Of a stretch of 64,000 nt of DNA, positions 55,723 to 64,000 are shown one piece after another. The notes beneath the pieces were generated by a model that saw only the letters and a program-made list of their open reading frames with translations, was not told the origin of the DNA and did no database searches. The stretch's first letter is position 1. Each line of letters opens with the position of its first letter. Source of the stretch: Actinobacteria bacterium IMCC25003 (GTDB lineage: Bacteria > Actinomycetota > Actinomycetes > Nanopelagicales > Nanopelagicaceae); NCBI GenBank assembly GCA_002284855.1, contig CP015603.1:930001-994000 (forward strand), written 5' to 3'. The position numbers and the translations under genes were made by a program.

Positions 55723-56191
55723 TGTTCTGATCTCCATCTGAGGTATGTCGGTCTAGTCCAAATTTACTTTGCGGATAGCGGAAAAGGTAAATCGCCAAGA
55801 GTCCGAGCCCACCATCACGTAGGAGCTCGGGTAGATAGTTGGCAGTTCCAGGCTTAACTTGTCCCCCGCCACCAAAACAACCGCAGTCGATAGAGAGACC
55901 GCGCGCCCAAGCCTGTGAAATTCCAATCATGAAGGCGAACATAAGAACGCCGCCCACGAGAGCAGAGATTCGAATAGCTGCTCCGATAACGAGAAGAATT
56001 CCAACCGCAATCTCTACAAAAGGAAGAACTATTCCGAGGAAGTTTGCAAGAGAGATGGGCAACATTTCATAGGCACGAACTGCCATCTGTGATTTATCGA
56101 GGTGCTGATACTTCAAGAGACCAGCTGCGAGAAGTACTCCACCTAAAACTAAACGAGCGAGCAATCCAACCCATGGGAGATATTTCTTCAT
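55715..56191 (-). CDS. MauE/DoxX-like membrane protein
   Basis: 158 residues with four hydrophobic segments. Family features: LVLGGVLLAAGLLKYQHLDKSQMAVRAYEMLP in the first helix region and, between helices 3 and 4, LSIDCGCFGGGGQV, the CGCFG motif of MauE proteins whose paired cysteines exchange disulfides. In the neighbourhood of a DsbA-like gene it probably supplies or drains electrons for disulfide formation outside the membrane. Overlaps trpA by 4 nt. Confidence 0.88.
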   Translation of the reverse strand: MKKYLPWVGLLARLVLGGVLLAAGLLKYQHLDKSQMAVRAYEMLPISLANFLGIVLPFVEIAVGILLVIGAAIRISALVGGVLMFAFMIGISQAWARGLSIDCGCFGGGGQVKPGTANYLPELLRDGGLGLLAIYLFRYPQSKFGLDRHTSDGDQNNG

Positions 56192-56991
56192 CGTCCTTCA
56201 CGTACCCCTAGCGCTAATTCGGATGTAAGAGTCTTTACAGCAGCGATTCCAGTTGCTTCATCGGGCGCATCAAGAAGCGCCTTGATAAAAGCTGAACCAA
56301 CGATGACACCATCTGCATACCCTGCAACGCCCTTAGCCTGCTCGCGAGTAGATACCCCAAGACCGACCGCGATCGGTAGTTGCGAAGTTGTGCGGATGCG
56401 TGCCACTAAATCTGGGGCACCCGATGAGACAGAGGTGCGGGTACCAGTCACACCCATCAAACTTGCTGCATAGATGAAACCCCCGCAACGCGACGTTACT
56501 TGAGGAAGTCGAGCATCTGTTGTGCTTGGTGCAACGACGTAAATGGGATTGATGCCAATCTTCTCCACTGCATCTTTCCACGTAGCTGACTCTTCGATGG
56601 TGAGATCCGGGGTAATAACACCGGATCCGCCGTTGTCAGAAATTGATTGAGCAAACTTTTCTACACCATATTTTTCGATTGGGTTCCAATAGGTCATGAC
56701 AACTGCTGCTACACCTGCATCGGTGGCAACCTTGAGAGCCTCAAAAACTTCCTTCGCTCCTGTGCCGTGAGCTAAAGATTGATCTGCTGCTGCTTGAATT
56801 GTTGGTCCATCCATCACGGGATCGCTGTAAGGAAATCCAATCTCAATGGCATCGACGCCACCATCGACAAAGGCTTGAATGACTTTCTTGCAACCCTCGA
56901 TACTCGGAAATCCTGCTGGGATATAGGCGATGAGCGCTGCACGATTTTCGGCGCGCGTCTTTACAAAGAGATCGTCGAGCGCAGTTGTCAT
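56188..56991 (-). CDS. trpA: Tryptophan synthase alpha chain
   Basis: Cleaves indole-3-glycerol phosphate to indole for TrpB. 267 residues, TIM barrel. Catalytic Glu50 in DAIEIGFPYSDPVMDGP and Asp61 are present; LMGVTGTR and GLGVSTREQAK form the phosphate site. Directly follows trpB with no spacer (56991/56992). Confidence 0.98.
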   Translation of the reverse strand: MTTALDDLFVKTRAENRAALIAYIPAGFPSIEGCKKVIQAFVDGGVDAIEIGFPYSDPVMDGPTIQAAADQSLAHGTGAKEVFEALKVATDAGVAAVVMTYWNPIEKYGVEKFAQSISDNGGSGVITPDLTIEESATWKDAVEKIGINPIYVVAPSTTDARLPQVTSRCGGFIYAASLMGVTGTRTSVSSGAPDLVARIRTTSQLPIAVGLGVSTREQAKGVAGYADGVIVGSAFIKALLDAPDEATGIAAVKTLTSELALGVREGR

Positions 56992-58185
56992 TTAGAGAGG
57001 AATTCCAAAGTATTGGGCTGCTGTCTGCACATCTTTATCTCCGCGACCAGATAAGTTGATAAGGATGATTGCATCCTTGCCCAACTCATTTCCGATTTGA
57101 AGTGCACCTGCAAGTGCATGTGCTGTTTCAATTGCAGGAATGATTCCTTCGGTCTTGCAGAGGAGTGCAAATGCATGCATCGCTTCAGCATCGGTGACGG
57201 CGCGATATTCAGCGCGACCGATATCGTGAAGGTAGGCATGCTCAGGACCTACGCCTGGATAATCCAACCCAGCTGAGATGGAGTGAGACTCAATGGTCTG
57301 ACCGTTCTCATCTTGTAGAACATAAGTGCGATTTCCATGGAGAACACCCGGCGAACCACCTGTAATCGTTGCTGCATGGCGTCCAGTTTCAACGCCATCA
57401 CCTGCTGCTTCAAGACCAATGAGTCGGACATCTGTATCTGAGATAAAGCGATGGAAGATTCCAATTGCATTAGAACCGCCTCCGACACATGCAAGAACTG
57501 CATCGGGAAGACGACCTGTGAGCGCTAATACTTGCTCGCGGGATTCCTCGCCAATAATTTTATGGAAATCGCGGACCATGGATGGGAATGGGTGAGGACC
57601 TGCAACTGTTCCCAACATGTAATGCGTTGTCTCGACATTTGTTACCCAGTCGCGCATCGCTTCATTGATTGCATCTTTCAGTGTCTTAGATCCAGAAGTT
57701 ACGGGGATAACTTCGGCGCCGAGCAACTTCATACGTGCAACGTTGAGTGATTGGCGCTTTGTATCTTCTTCGCCCATATAGACAACGCACTCAAGACCCA
57801 TCAAGGCTGCAGCAGTTGCTGATGCAACGCCATGTTGACCTGCCCCAGTTTCGGCGATGATGCGCTTCTTGCCCATGCGCTTGGTGAGAAGTGCCTGACC
57901 TAAAACGTTATTAATTTTATGGCTACCGGTGTGATTGAGGTCCTCGCGCTTGAGAAGAATGCGCGCTCCCCCTGCATGTTCTGCAAAACGTTGAGCTTCA
58001 GTAATGATGCTGGGGCGCCCGGTATATGTACGGTGAAGTTCTGCTAACTCTGCGATAAATGTGGAATCGGTCTGCGCTTTGATGCGCGCTGCATCGAGTT
58101 CTTCGAGAGCTCCGATGAGCGCTTCAGGAACGAAGCGGCCACCATAGGGGCCAAAGTGTCCCGCGAGATCTTCGACAGTCGTCAT
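56992..58185 (-). CDS. trpB: Tryptophan synthase beta chain
   Basis: PLP enzyme joining indole and serine to make tryptophan. 397 residues. PLP Lys90 in [10 protein letters not shown], phosphate loop [23 protein letters not shown] at the start and [11 protein letters not shown] at the end. 9 nt after trpC. Confidence 0.99.
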   Translation of the reverse strand: MTTVEDLAGHFGPYGGRFVPEALIGALEELDAARIKAQTDSTFIAELAELHRTYTGRPSIITEAQRFAEHAGGARILLKREDLNHTGSHKINNVLGQALLTKRMGKKRIIAETGAGQHGVASATAAALMGLECVVYMGEEDTKRQSLNVARMKLLGAEVIPVTSGSKTLKDAINEAMRDWVTNVETTHYMLGTVAGPHPFPSMVRDFHKIIGEESREQVLALTGRLPDAVLACVGGGSNAIGIFHRFISDTDVRLIGLEAAGDGVETGRHAATITGGSPGVLHGNRTYVLQDENGQTIESHSISAGLDYPGVGPEHAYLHDIGRAEYRAVTDAEAMHAFALLCKTEGIIPAIETAHALAGALQIGNELGKDAIILINLSGRGDKDVQTAAQYFGIPL

Positions 58186-58194
58186 GGCGAAAGA

Positions 58195-58968
58195 CTACCT
58201 GCGACCCAGTAGTTCCTGCATGGCGGAAATCGGATCTCCCGATTTCACAAGAGTTTCTCCGACCAAGATTGCAGTCGCTCCAGCGTTTTGAGCGAACTCA
58301 ACATGCGAACGTGTGGCAATTCCGGATTCAGCGACGCGAATCACATCACTAGGAATACGAGGGATGAGGTCGGCAAATGCTGCGCTATCGACATCAAGAG
58401 TCTTGAGGTTTCGGGAATTCACACCAATGATGCGCGGCTCGAGATCCATCGCACTCTCAAGTTCTTGCGCAGTATGGACTTCAATCAGTGAGGCCATGCC
58501 AAGCTCTGTCGCAAGATCATAGAAATCTCTGAGCTGGCTCTTGGAGAGAGCGGCAACGATAAGCAAGACAATATCTGCACCATGTGCGCGTGCCTCGAGG
58601 AATTGATATTCATCGACCATAAAATCTTTTCGAAGGACCGGGATGGTGACGCGCTTACGAACGGCATCGAGATCTTCGAGCGATCCCCCGAAACGACGAC
58701 GTTCGGTGAGAACGCTGACCGCTGCTGCACCAGCTTCTTGGTATTGCTCAGCCAAAGATGCTGGATCAGTAATGGGAGCGAGCGATCCTTTGCTGGGAGA
58801 AGATCTCTTCACTTCTGCAATCACATTCATCTCATCGCGAGTTAAGAATGTATGCGCATCAAGTGCAGGTTCGGTCTGTTCCATACGTTGGTGAATCTGT
58901 GCCAACGGGAGTCGACGTGCGGCGAGGTCTTCGCGCACACCTTCGATGATGGAGTCGAGAACGCTCAT
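58195..58968 (-). CDS. trpC: Indole-3-glycerol-phosphate synthase
   Basis: Closes the indole ring from CdRP. 257 residues, a single TIM barrel without fused TrpF. EVKRSSPSKG with the catalytic Lys (about 53), VLRKDFMVDEYQ with the second Lys, IEVHTAQELE, GVNSRNLKT and ESGIATRSHV. Overlaps the small membrane gene upstream by 4 nt (ATGA). Confidence 0.98.
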   Translation of the reverse strand: MSVLDSIIEGVREDLAARRLPLAQIHQRMEQTEPALDAHTFLTRDEMNVIAEVKRSSPSKGSLAPITDPASLAEQYQEAGAAAVSVLTERRRFGGSLEDLDAVRKRVTIPVLRKDFMVDEYQFLEARAHGADIVLLIVAALSKSQLRDFYDLATELGMASLIEVHTAQELESAMDLEPRIIGVNSRNLKTLDVDSAAFADLIPRIPSDVIRVAESGIATRSHVEFAQNAGATAILVGETLVKSGDPISAMQELLGRR

Positions 58969-59123
58969 GACTTGTCCTCGGTGGGATCGATTCCCTTATC
59001 CATTGCGTTCCATGGAGATAACTTCTTAGGTGAGCGCTCGTAACGGGCTGACAGGCGCACGCGACGGCTGATGGAGATTGCAAGAACTGCAACTAAGAGA
59101 AGTGAAAATCCGAATTTAAACAT
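58965..59123 (-). CDS. 52-residue trp-operon membrane protein, reduced TIGR02234-like
   Basis: ATG 59123 overlaps the trpE stop (TAATG) and its TGA overlaps the trpC ATG, so it is almost certainly translated. One membrane helix (about 3-18, KFGFSLLLVAVLAISI), a basic stretch SRRVRLSARYERSPKKL and the end PWNAMDKGIDPTEDKS. Actinobacteria usually carry at this position a larger (about 180-220 aa) trp-associated membrane protein whose C-terminus reads like W-x-A-L-D-x-G-x-DPT; this gene seems to keep only the last helix and tail. Function unknown. Confidence 0.75.
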   Translation of the reverse strand: MFKFGFSLLLVAVLAISISRRVRLSARYERSPKKLSPWNAMDKGIDPTEDKS

Positions 59124-60607
59124 TAGCTGCGTTTCAATTCATTTGCCGCTGTGATTGCGCCGAGAACTGCAGCCGCTTTATTGAGCGTCTCTTCATTTTC
59201 CGAAGCGGGATCGGAGTCTGCGACAAGACCTGCGCCTGCTTGGACATAGGCAGTTCCTTTATGAAGCAGCGCGGTACGGATTGCGATACAGGCATCGATA
59301 TTTCCAGTGAAGTCGAAGTAGCCAATTGCGCCGCCATAGAGACCACGTCGAGTTGGTTCGAGAGTTTCGATAATCTCCATGGCGCGAGGTTTTGGCGCAC
59401 CAGAGAGAGTTCCAGCAGGAAAGACTGAGAAGAGCGCATCGATGGGGGTGGAATCTTTGCCGAGTTTTCCAATGACGGTGGAGACGATATGCATAACATG
59501 CGAATAGCGTTCGATATGCATGAAGTCGATGACTTCAACGCTTCCAGGTGCACAGACGCGACCCAAATCATTGCGACCTAGATCGACCAGCATGAGGTGT
59601 TCTGCGCGCTCCTTAGGATCTGCAAGAAGTTCTTCACCCAGACGAATATCTTCTTCAACAGATGCAGAACGACGTCGAGTTCCTGCAATGGGATGGACCA
59701 TTACTTCTGTTCCGGTTACTTTGACAAGCGCTTCAGGGCTTGAACCAACAACTTCGATGCCATCTTCAAATCTAAAGAGATACATGTAAGGGCTTGGGTT
59801 ATTGAGACGGAGCATGCGATAGACATCGAGAGCATCGGCGGCGCATGGCATTGCAAAGCGCTGTGAGAGAACAATTTGGAAAGCTTCGCCAGCGCGGATC
59901 TCTTCTTTTGCGATATCTACCTTCGCCATAAATTCTTCTGCGGTCATATTGCGATCAAATATCGGCGCAGTCTTCGCTGGAATCTTTGAGACATCGCCGG
60001 CAAGTGGCATGAGTAGTTCTGCTTGCATGCGATCAAGGCGAGCTACTGCATCTGCATAGGACTCATCGATACGTTCATCTGAACCATCCCAGTTAATGGC
60101 ATTGGCAATGAGAGTGATGGTTCCTTCGCTGTGATCCATCACCGCTAAATCACTCGTTAACATAAAGGCGATTTCGGGAAGATCGATATCTTTTGTTGCA
60201 AGGTTAGAAATCTTTTCGAGTCTGCGCACTGAGTCATAGCCCATGTATCCGACGAGTCCGCCTGTCAGAGTAGGCAAACCATCAATTTTTGGTGACTTCA
60301 GATGTGCCACTGTCTTACGAAGCGCTTCGAGTGGATTCATTCCAGTCGGGACACCGGCAGGTGGCTTTCCGAGCCACACGGCAACGCCACCTTTCTCGGT
60401 CAGCGTTGTCTGGCTATGCGCTCCGATAAATGAGTAGCGCGACCACACTCCCCCGTGTTCGGCAGATTCGAGAAGGAAAGTTCCGGGAAGGTTCTTTGCC
60501 AGCTTCTTGTAAATATTGAGAGGAGTTTCGCCATCGCCTAAGAGTTTGCGATAGACAGGGATGACATTGTTGCTCTTCGCATATTCGCGAAATTCCTCGA
60601 GCTTCAT
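59123..60607 (-). CDS. trpE: Anthranilate synthase component I
   Basis: Converts chorismate and ammonia (from TrpG) to anthranilate. 494 residues. N-terminal regulatory part with [18 protein letters not shown] (the LLES Trp-feedback motif), and the chorismate-binding C-terminal half with [43 protein letters not shown] and [18 protein letters not shown]. No glutaminase domain is fused and trpG is not in the window. Overlaps hisI by 4 nt and the small membrane gene by 1 nt. Confidence 0.98.
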   Translation of the reverse strand: MKLEEFREYAKSNNVIPVYRKLLGDGETPLNIYKKLAKNLPGTFLLESAEHGGVWSRYSFIGAHSQTTLTEKGGVAVWLGKPPAGVPTGMNPLEALRKTVAHLKSPKIDGLPTLTGGLVGYMGYDSVRRLEKISNLATKDIDLPEIAFMLTSDLAVMDHSEGTITLIANAINWDGSDERIDESYADAVARLDRMQAELLMPLAGDVSKIPAKTAPIFDRNMTAEEFMAKVDIAKEEIRAGEAFQIVLSQRFAMPCAADALDVYRMLRLNNPSPYMYLFRFEDGIEVVGSSPEALVKVTGTEVMVHPIAGTRRRSASVEEDIRLGEELLADPKERAEHLMLVDLGRNDLGRVCAPGSVEVIDFMHIERYSHVMHIVSTVIGKLGKDSTPIDALFSVFPAGTLSGAPKPRAMEIIETLEPTRRGLYGGAIGYFDFTGNIDACIAIRTALLHKGTAYVQAGAGLVADSDPASENEETLNKAAAVLGAITAANELKRS

Positions 60608-60948
60608 TGCGCGATCTCGATATTTCTATGGAAGCAGCTGCGATCGCCTGTGTGACAAGCCGCTCCTACTTGTTCTACTTTGAAAAGGAGTGCATCTCCG
60701 TCGCAATCAATAGCGATCGAATGTACGAGTTGAGTGTGGCCAGAAGTTGCGCCCTTTTCCCACAGCTCATTACGGCTTCGCGACCAATATGTCGCACGAC
60801 CAGTTGCAAGAGTTGCAGCTAAGGATTCCGCGTTGACATAGGCGAGCATCAAGACTTCACCTGAGTGAAGATCTTGCGCCACTGCGGGGATGAGAGCCGT
60901 TGGATCTTTAAGGAGCGCAGAAATCTCTGGGCTAAGTTCTCTGCTCAT
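60604..60948 (-). CDS. hisI: Phosphoribosyl-AMP cyclohydrolase
   Basis: Third step of histidine synthesis, opening the purine ring of PR-AMP. 114 residues, cyclohydrolase only, without the HisE domain. [36 protein letters not shown], metal ligands in [10 protein letters not shown] and the final Cys pair in [11 protein letters not shown]. Between hisF and trpE. Confidence 0.97.
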   Translation of the reverse strand: MSRELSPEISALLKDPTALIPAVAQDLHSGEVLMLAYVNAESLAATLATGRATYWSRSRNELWEKGATSGHTQLVHSIAIDCDGDALLFKVEQVGAACHTGDRSCFHRNIEIAQ

Positions 60949-60962
60949 ATGCGTATTCTGCC

Positions 60963-61736
60963 TTAGACCGTATGCGCATTGCGCACTGAATAATTATGGC
61001 CCGAGAGGTACTTCTTTACATCGCCTATGCGGTGAATTCCAAAGTGGAAGACGCTCGCCGCCAGAAGGGCATCGGCGCCGGCATCGAGAGCTGATGCAAA
61101 ATCTTCGAGAGTTCCAGCGCCACCGCTTGCAATGAGTGGGACCTTTGAGACAGCTCGAACTGCTGAAATCATTCCGATGTCATATCCAGCACGGGTGCCA
61201 TCAGCATCCATAGAGTTGAGAAGAATCTCGCCAACTCCGAGTGCACAAGCCTTTTCAACCCATGCGAGTGCGTCGACGCCTGCGGATTCGCGTCCACCAT
61301 GAGTGGTGACTTCAAAACCTGAATCGGTGCGGGCGCGACGTGCATCGACAGAGAGCACGAGAACTTGAGAACCAAATCGATCCGCAATCTCTGCAATGAG
61401 TTCAGGGCGTGAAAGAGCTGCGGTATTGATCGAGACCTTATCTGCGCCTGCCCGAAGTAAGCGATCCACATCATCAACGCTGCGGATTCCTCCACCGACT
61501 GTGAGCGGAATGAAAACTTGTTCGGCAGTCTTGCGAACTACATCGAGAGTTGTTTCGCGACCTGCAACGCTGGCAGAGATATCGAGAAATGTCAGTTCAT
61601 CTGCGCCTTCGTGTCCATAGAGCGAGGCCATCTCAACAGGGTCACCCGCATCGACAAGATCAGTGAAGTTGACGCCCTTAACAACTCGACCATCGGTGAC
61701 ATCGAGACAAGGAATGATGCGAACAGAGAGGCTCAT
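60963..61736 (-). CDS. hisF: Imidazole glycerol phosphate synthase subunit HisF
   Basis: Cyclase half of the HisH-HisF complex, making IGP and AICAR from PRFAR and ammonia. 257 residues. Catalytic Asp12 in [14 protein letters not shown] and Asp130-type residue in [16 protein letters not shown] and [10 protein letters not shown] bind phosphates. Overlaps priA by 4 nt. Confidence 0.98.
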   Translation of the reverse strand: MSLSVRIIPCLDVTDGRVVKGVNFTDLVDAGDPVEMASLYGHEGADELTFLDISASVAGRETTLDVVRKTAEQVFIPLTVGGGIRSVDDVDRLLRAGADKVSINTAALSRPELIAEIADRFGSQVLVLSVDARRARTDSGFEVTTHGGRESAGVDALAWVEKACALGVGEILLNSMDADGTRAGYDIGMISAVRAVSKVPLIASGGAGTLEDFASALDAGADALLAASVFHFGIHRIGDVKKYLSGHNYSVRNAHTV

Positions 61737-62458
61737 CGACGTGTGAGTTCCAGAGCTTGCTCAAGTGTGAATGCACCCGCATAGAGCGCTTTGCCGACAA
61801 TGGCTCCTTCAACGCCTGTTGCGTTGAGAGATGCAAGAGCTGCAATATCGTCGAGTGAAGAAATACCACCAGATGCAACAACAGGTTTCTTTGTTACGGC
61901 ACAGACTTCCTTGAGAAGCTCGAGGTTAGGGCCTTTGAGGGTTCCATCTTTCGTGACATCGGTGACGACATAACGACCACATCCATCGCGTTCGAGGCGT
62001 TCGATAGTTTCAAAGAGATCACCGCCTTCTTGTGTCCAACCACGTGCAGCAAGCACATGTCCACGCACATCAAGACCTACAGCGATGCGATCACCATGTT
62101 CGGCGATAACTCGCGCAGTCCATTCAGGATTTTCAAGGGCTGCAGTTCCGAGATTGACGCGAACACAACCTGTTGCAAGAGCGCGACGTAGTGATTCGTC
62201 ATCACGAATTCCACCTGATAACTCGACCTTAATATCGAGTTTTCCAACAACTTCGGCAAGAAGGGCGCTATTTTCTCCACGACCAAATGCTGCATCGAGA
62301 TCGACGAGATGAAGCCATTCAGCTCCTGCTGCTTGGAATTCCAGAGCTACCTCTAGAGGATTTCCATAGGCTGTTTCTGCATCGAGTTCGCCCTGCACCA
62401 GGCGAACAGCGCGTCCATCTTTGACATCAACGGCAGGTAAGAGTTCGAGGTAGCTCAT
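61733..62458 (-). CDS. priA: HisA/PriA, probably bifunctional ProFAR and PRA isomerase
   Basis: Isomerises ProFAR in histidine synthesis and, in most actinobacteria, also PRA in tryptophan synthesis (replacing TrpF). Start ATG 62458 overlaps the hisH stop (ATGA), giving 241 residues ([15 protein letters not shown]). General base Asp11, [17 protein letters not shown]-like segment, and [15 protein letters not shown] with the second Asp near 175. Bifunctionality is inferred from the phylum and from the absence of trpF beside trpC-B-A. In minimal-genome relatives PriA may be narrowed to one activity. Confidence 0.93.
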   Translation of the reverse strand: MSYLELLPAVDVKDGRAVRLVQGELDAETAYGNPLEVALEFQAAGAEWLHLVDLDAAFGRGENSALLAEVVGKLDIKVELSGGIRDDESLRRALATGCVRVNLGTAALENPEWTARVIAEHGDRIAVGLDVRGHVLAARGWTQEGGDLFETIERLERDGCGRYVVTDVTKDGTLKGPNLELLKEVCAVTKKPVVASGGISSLDDIAALASLNATGVEGAIVGKALYAGAFTLEQALELTRR

Positions 62459-63048
62459 AGTGAATTCGTCCAATTCTTAATCAGATGCAATCCAGCATCT
62501 CCAGATTTTTCAGGATGGAATTGCGTCGCTGCAATGGCTCCATCTTCAACTGCGGCGAGAAAATCTTCGCCGTGGTGTGCCATCGTTGAGATTGCTCCCA
62601 CCTGCTTCTTCACAGCGTAGGAGTGCACAAAGTAGAAAGATTCATTTTCCACGCCGTGAAAGAGTGAGCTTCCTGTGCCCACCGAAACAGTGTTCCAACC
62701 CATGTGGGGCAATATTGGAGCTTGCAACTTCTCAGCTGTTGCATCCCAGACGCCAACGCCTTCGTGATCTCCATGTTCGACACCGCGTGCAAAGAGGATC
62801 TGCATTCCGACACAAATGCCTAGTGTGGGGCGTTTGAGTGAGATTCGTTCACGAACCAATTGATCGCCACGAACAGATGCAAGACCCTGCATACATGCAG
62901 CAAATGCTCCTACACCTGGAACAACAAGTCCGTCGGCGTTGAGTGCGACGTCATAATCTGATGTCAGTACAACTTCTTTACCTGAAGTTTCAAATGCACG
63001 CTGTGCAGAACGTAAGTTGCCAGATCCGTAATCGAGAATTGCAATCAC
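62455..63048 (-). CDS. hisH: Imidazole glycerol phosphate synthase glutaminase HisH
   Basis: Supplies ammonia from glutamine to HisF. 197 residues. Class I glutaminase triad: nucleophile Cys in [11 protein letters not shown] (about 78), and His and Glu in QFHPEKSG near 178-181. Oxyanion segment VPGVGAF near 43-49. Five nt after hisB. Confidence 0.97.
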   Translation of the reverse strand: MIAILDYGSGNLRSAQRAFETSGKEVVLTSDYDVALNADGLVVPGVGAFAACMQGLASVRGDQLVRERISLKRPTLGICVGMQILFARGVEHGDHEGVGVWDATAEKLQAPILPHMGWNTVSVGTGSSLFHGVENESFYFVHSYAVKKQVGAISTMAHHGEDFLAAVEDGAIAATQFHPEKSGDAGLHLIKNWTNSL

Positions 63049-63053
63049 GAACG

Positions 63054-63641
63054 TTAGAGAGAGCCCTTTGTGGAAGGAATTCCTGCAACGCGACTATCGA
63101 GAGCAACAGCATCACGGAGTGCGCGAGCAACTGCTTTGAACTGCGCTTCAAAGACGTGGTGAGCATTGCGACCTTCGAGGACACGAACGTGAAGCGCGAT
63201 ACGCGCTTCAGCAACGATGGATTCCCAGATGTGCTTGCCGAGAGTTGTATCGAATGTGCCGATGAGTTCAACAATTTCGGGTTGGCGATGTACGAGATAT
63301 GGGCGACCTGAGAGATCGACAGCTGCCTGTACGAGAACTTCATCAAGTGGCACCATCGCATCGCCAAAGCGACGTATGCCTGCCTTATCGCCAAGAGCTT
63401 CGCGAAGTGCTTGGCCAAATGCAAGAGATGTATCTTCGACGGTGTGATGTGAATCGACATCGACATCGCCGGTTGTCTTTACGGTGAGATTAAATCCAGA
63501 GTGCTTACCCAGTTGGCTGAGCATGTGGTCGAAGAATGGGACTCCGGTATCAACTGAAATCTCGCCTGTTCCATCGAGATTGAGTTCTACAAGAACGCTT
63601 GACTCTTTCGTTGTGCGTTCGACTCGTGAGGTTCTGCTCAT
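63054..63641 (-). CDS. hisB: Imidazoleglycerol-phosphate dehydratase
   Basis: Dehydrates IGP to imidazole-acetol phosphate. Start ATG 63641 ([14 protein letters not shown]), after GGGAG and overlapping the hisC stop (ATGA); 195 residues. Monofunctional, without the phosphatase domain of the enteric enzyme. Metal-binding histidines in [23 protein letters not shown] and EAFKTVALRAL-like C-terminal [15 protein letters not shown]. Confidence 0.98.
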   Translation of the reverse strand: MSRTSRVERTTKESSVLVELNLDGTGEISVDTGVPFFDHMLSQLGKHSGFNLTVKTTGDVDVDSHHTVEDTSLAFGQALREALGDKAGIRRFGDAMVPLDEVLVQAAVDLSGRPYLVHRQPEIVELIGTFDTTLGKHIWESIVAEARIALHVRVLEGRNAHHVFEAQFKAVARALRDAVALDSRVAGIPSTKGSL

Positions 63642-64000
63642 TTTTCTCCCAGGCATGCCGCTAGCGTTGAAATAAATTTACTGTTTTCGGCTTCATTGCC
63701 AATGGTGACTCTTAAGTAACCCAATAATCCCACATCTCTGATGAGAACTCCCCTATCGAGCATCGCCTGCCAGAGCTGAGCCGAAGGCATATCGAAGCCT
63801 GAGAAGAGGAGGAAGTTAGATGCGCTCGGGATGACAGTAAGACCCATCTCAGTCAGTTGCGCTGCAACGCGATCGCGATCGGTGCGCAACTGAGCAACTG
63901 TTCCAAGTAGTTCGTCCTTAAAATCAAGTGCAACTTCACCGGCAGCTTGAGTCAGTGCGCTGAGGTGATACGGCAAGCGGACGAGGAACATGGCATCGAT
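63638..64000 (-). CDS. hisC: Histidinol-phosphate aminotransferase, C-terminal part
   Basis: PLP aminotransferase of histidine synthesis. Only the last 120 residues are in the window and the frame is open to the right edge, so the start and the PLP Lys lie outside. Visible: [31 protein letters not shown] and the substrate-phosphate region [26 protein letters not shown]. Followed by hisB with an ATGA overlap. Confidence 0.95.
   Translation of the reverse strand: MDAMFLVRLPYHLSALTQAAGEVALDFKDELLGTVAQLRTDRDRVAAQLTEMGLTVIPSASNFLLFSGFDMPSAQLWQAMLDRGVLIRDVGLLGYLRVTIGNEAENSKFISTLAACLGEK

Overview
The window is a gene-dense, almost entirely core-metabolic chromosomal segment of an actinobacterium. 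Phylum-level markers are RbpA, WhiA, an InhA-type enoyl-ACP reductase, a DUF3099 protein, an ANTAR response regulator, and a his-trp cluster that uses HisA/PriA and lacks trpF. GC content looks moderate rather than high, spacers are very short, and many genes overlap by 1-8 nt. The typical actinobacterial order is kept but thinned out. Together this suggests a streamlined freshwater-type lineage (acI / Nanopelagicales, 'Ca. Planktophila'-like). That placement is inference and was not tested.

Layout, left to right. (1) 1-4830, minus: infC-rpmI-rplT-trmH-pheS-pheT, with pheT running off the left edge; infC appears to start at an AUC codon behind a structured leader. (2) 5091-6574, minus: fabG-fabI. 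(3) 6602-7589, plus: DUF3099 protein and SURF1. (4) 7551-15716, minus: sufR-sufB-sufD-Rieske ferredoxin-sufC-sufS-sufU-sufT, then an ABC exporter. (5) 15798-20270, plus: ctaA-tkt-pgi; ctaB, tal, zwf, opcA and pgl, often found near here, are absent. (6) 20278-34417, minus: coaE-uvrB-uvrA-uvrC-rapZ-yvcK-whiA, then gap-pgk-tpiA-secG-rbpA behind a candidate promoter. (7) 34486-39857: rpsA with a strong terminator, an MFS transporter on plus, and polA on minus. (8) 39889-40296, plus: a hotdog thioesterase. (9) 40305-45067, minus: a complete livK-H-M-G-F branched-chain amino acid ABC importer. (10) 45227-47408, minus: pyk, then an unusual tRNA with anticodon CAA but a short variable loop, whose 3' end lies 1 nt before the ATG of an ANTAR response regulator. 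(11) 47446-53410, minus: gltB-gltD. (12) 53522-64000, minus: hisC (partial)-hisB-hisH-priA-hisF-hisI-trpE-small membrane protein-trpC-trpB-trpA-MauE-like-DsbA-like-lgt-VIT family protein.

The genes fit together as translation initiation and Phe-tRNA charging, fatty acid synthesis, Fe-S cluster assembly with haem A/cytochrome oxidase maturation, glycolysis and non-oxidative sugar interconversion, nucleotide excision repair, amino acid import, nitrogen assimilation and His/Trp synthesis.

I see no mobile element, phage, CRISPR array, toxin-antitoxin pair or defence island, and no spacer exceeds about 260 nt. I did not find a new multi-gene system. The points most worth checking are small ones: the type-I-bodied CAA tRNA fused to a regulator mRNA, the AUC start and competing hairpins of infC, the hairpin hiding the gltB ribosome binding site, repeated boxes at livK, dyads at sufR/ctaA, a shrunken trp-operon membrane protein, and several apparently leaderless promoters.
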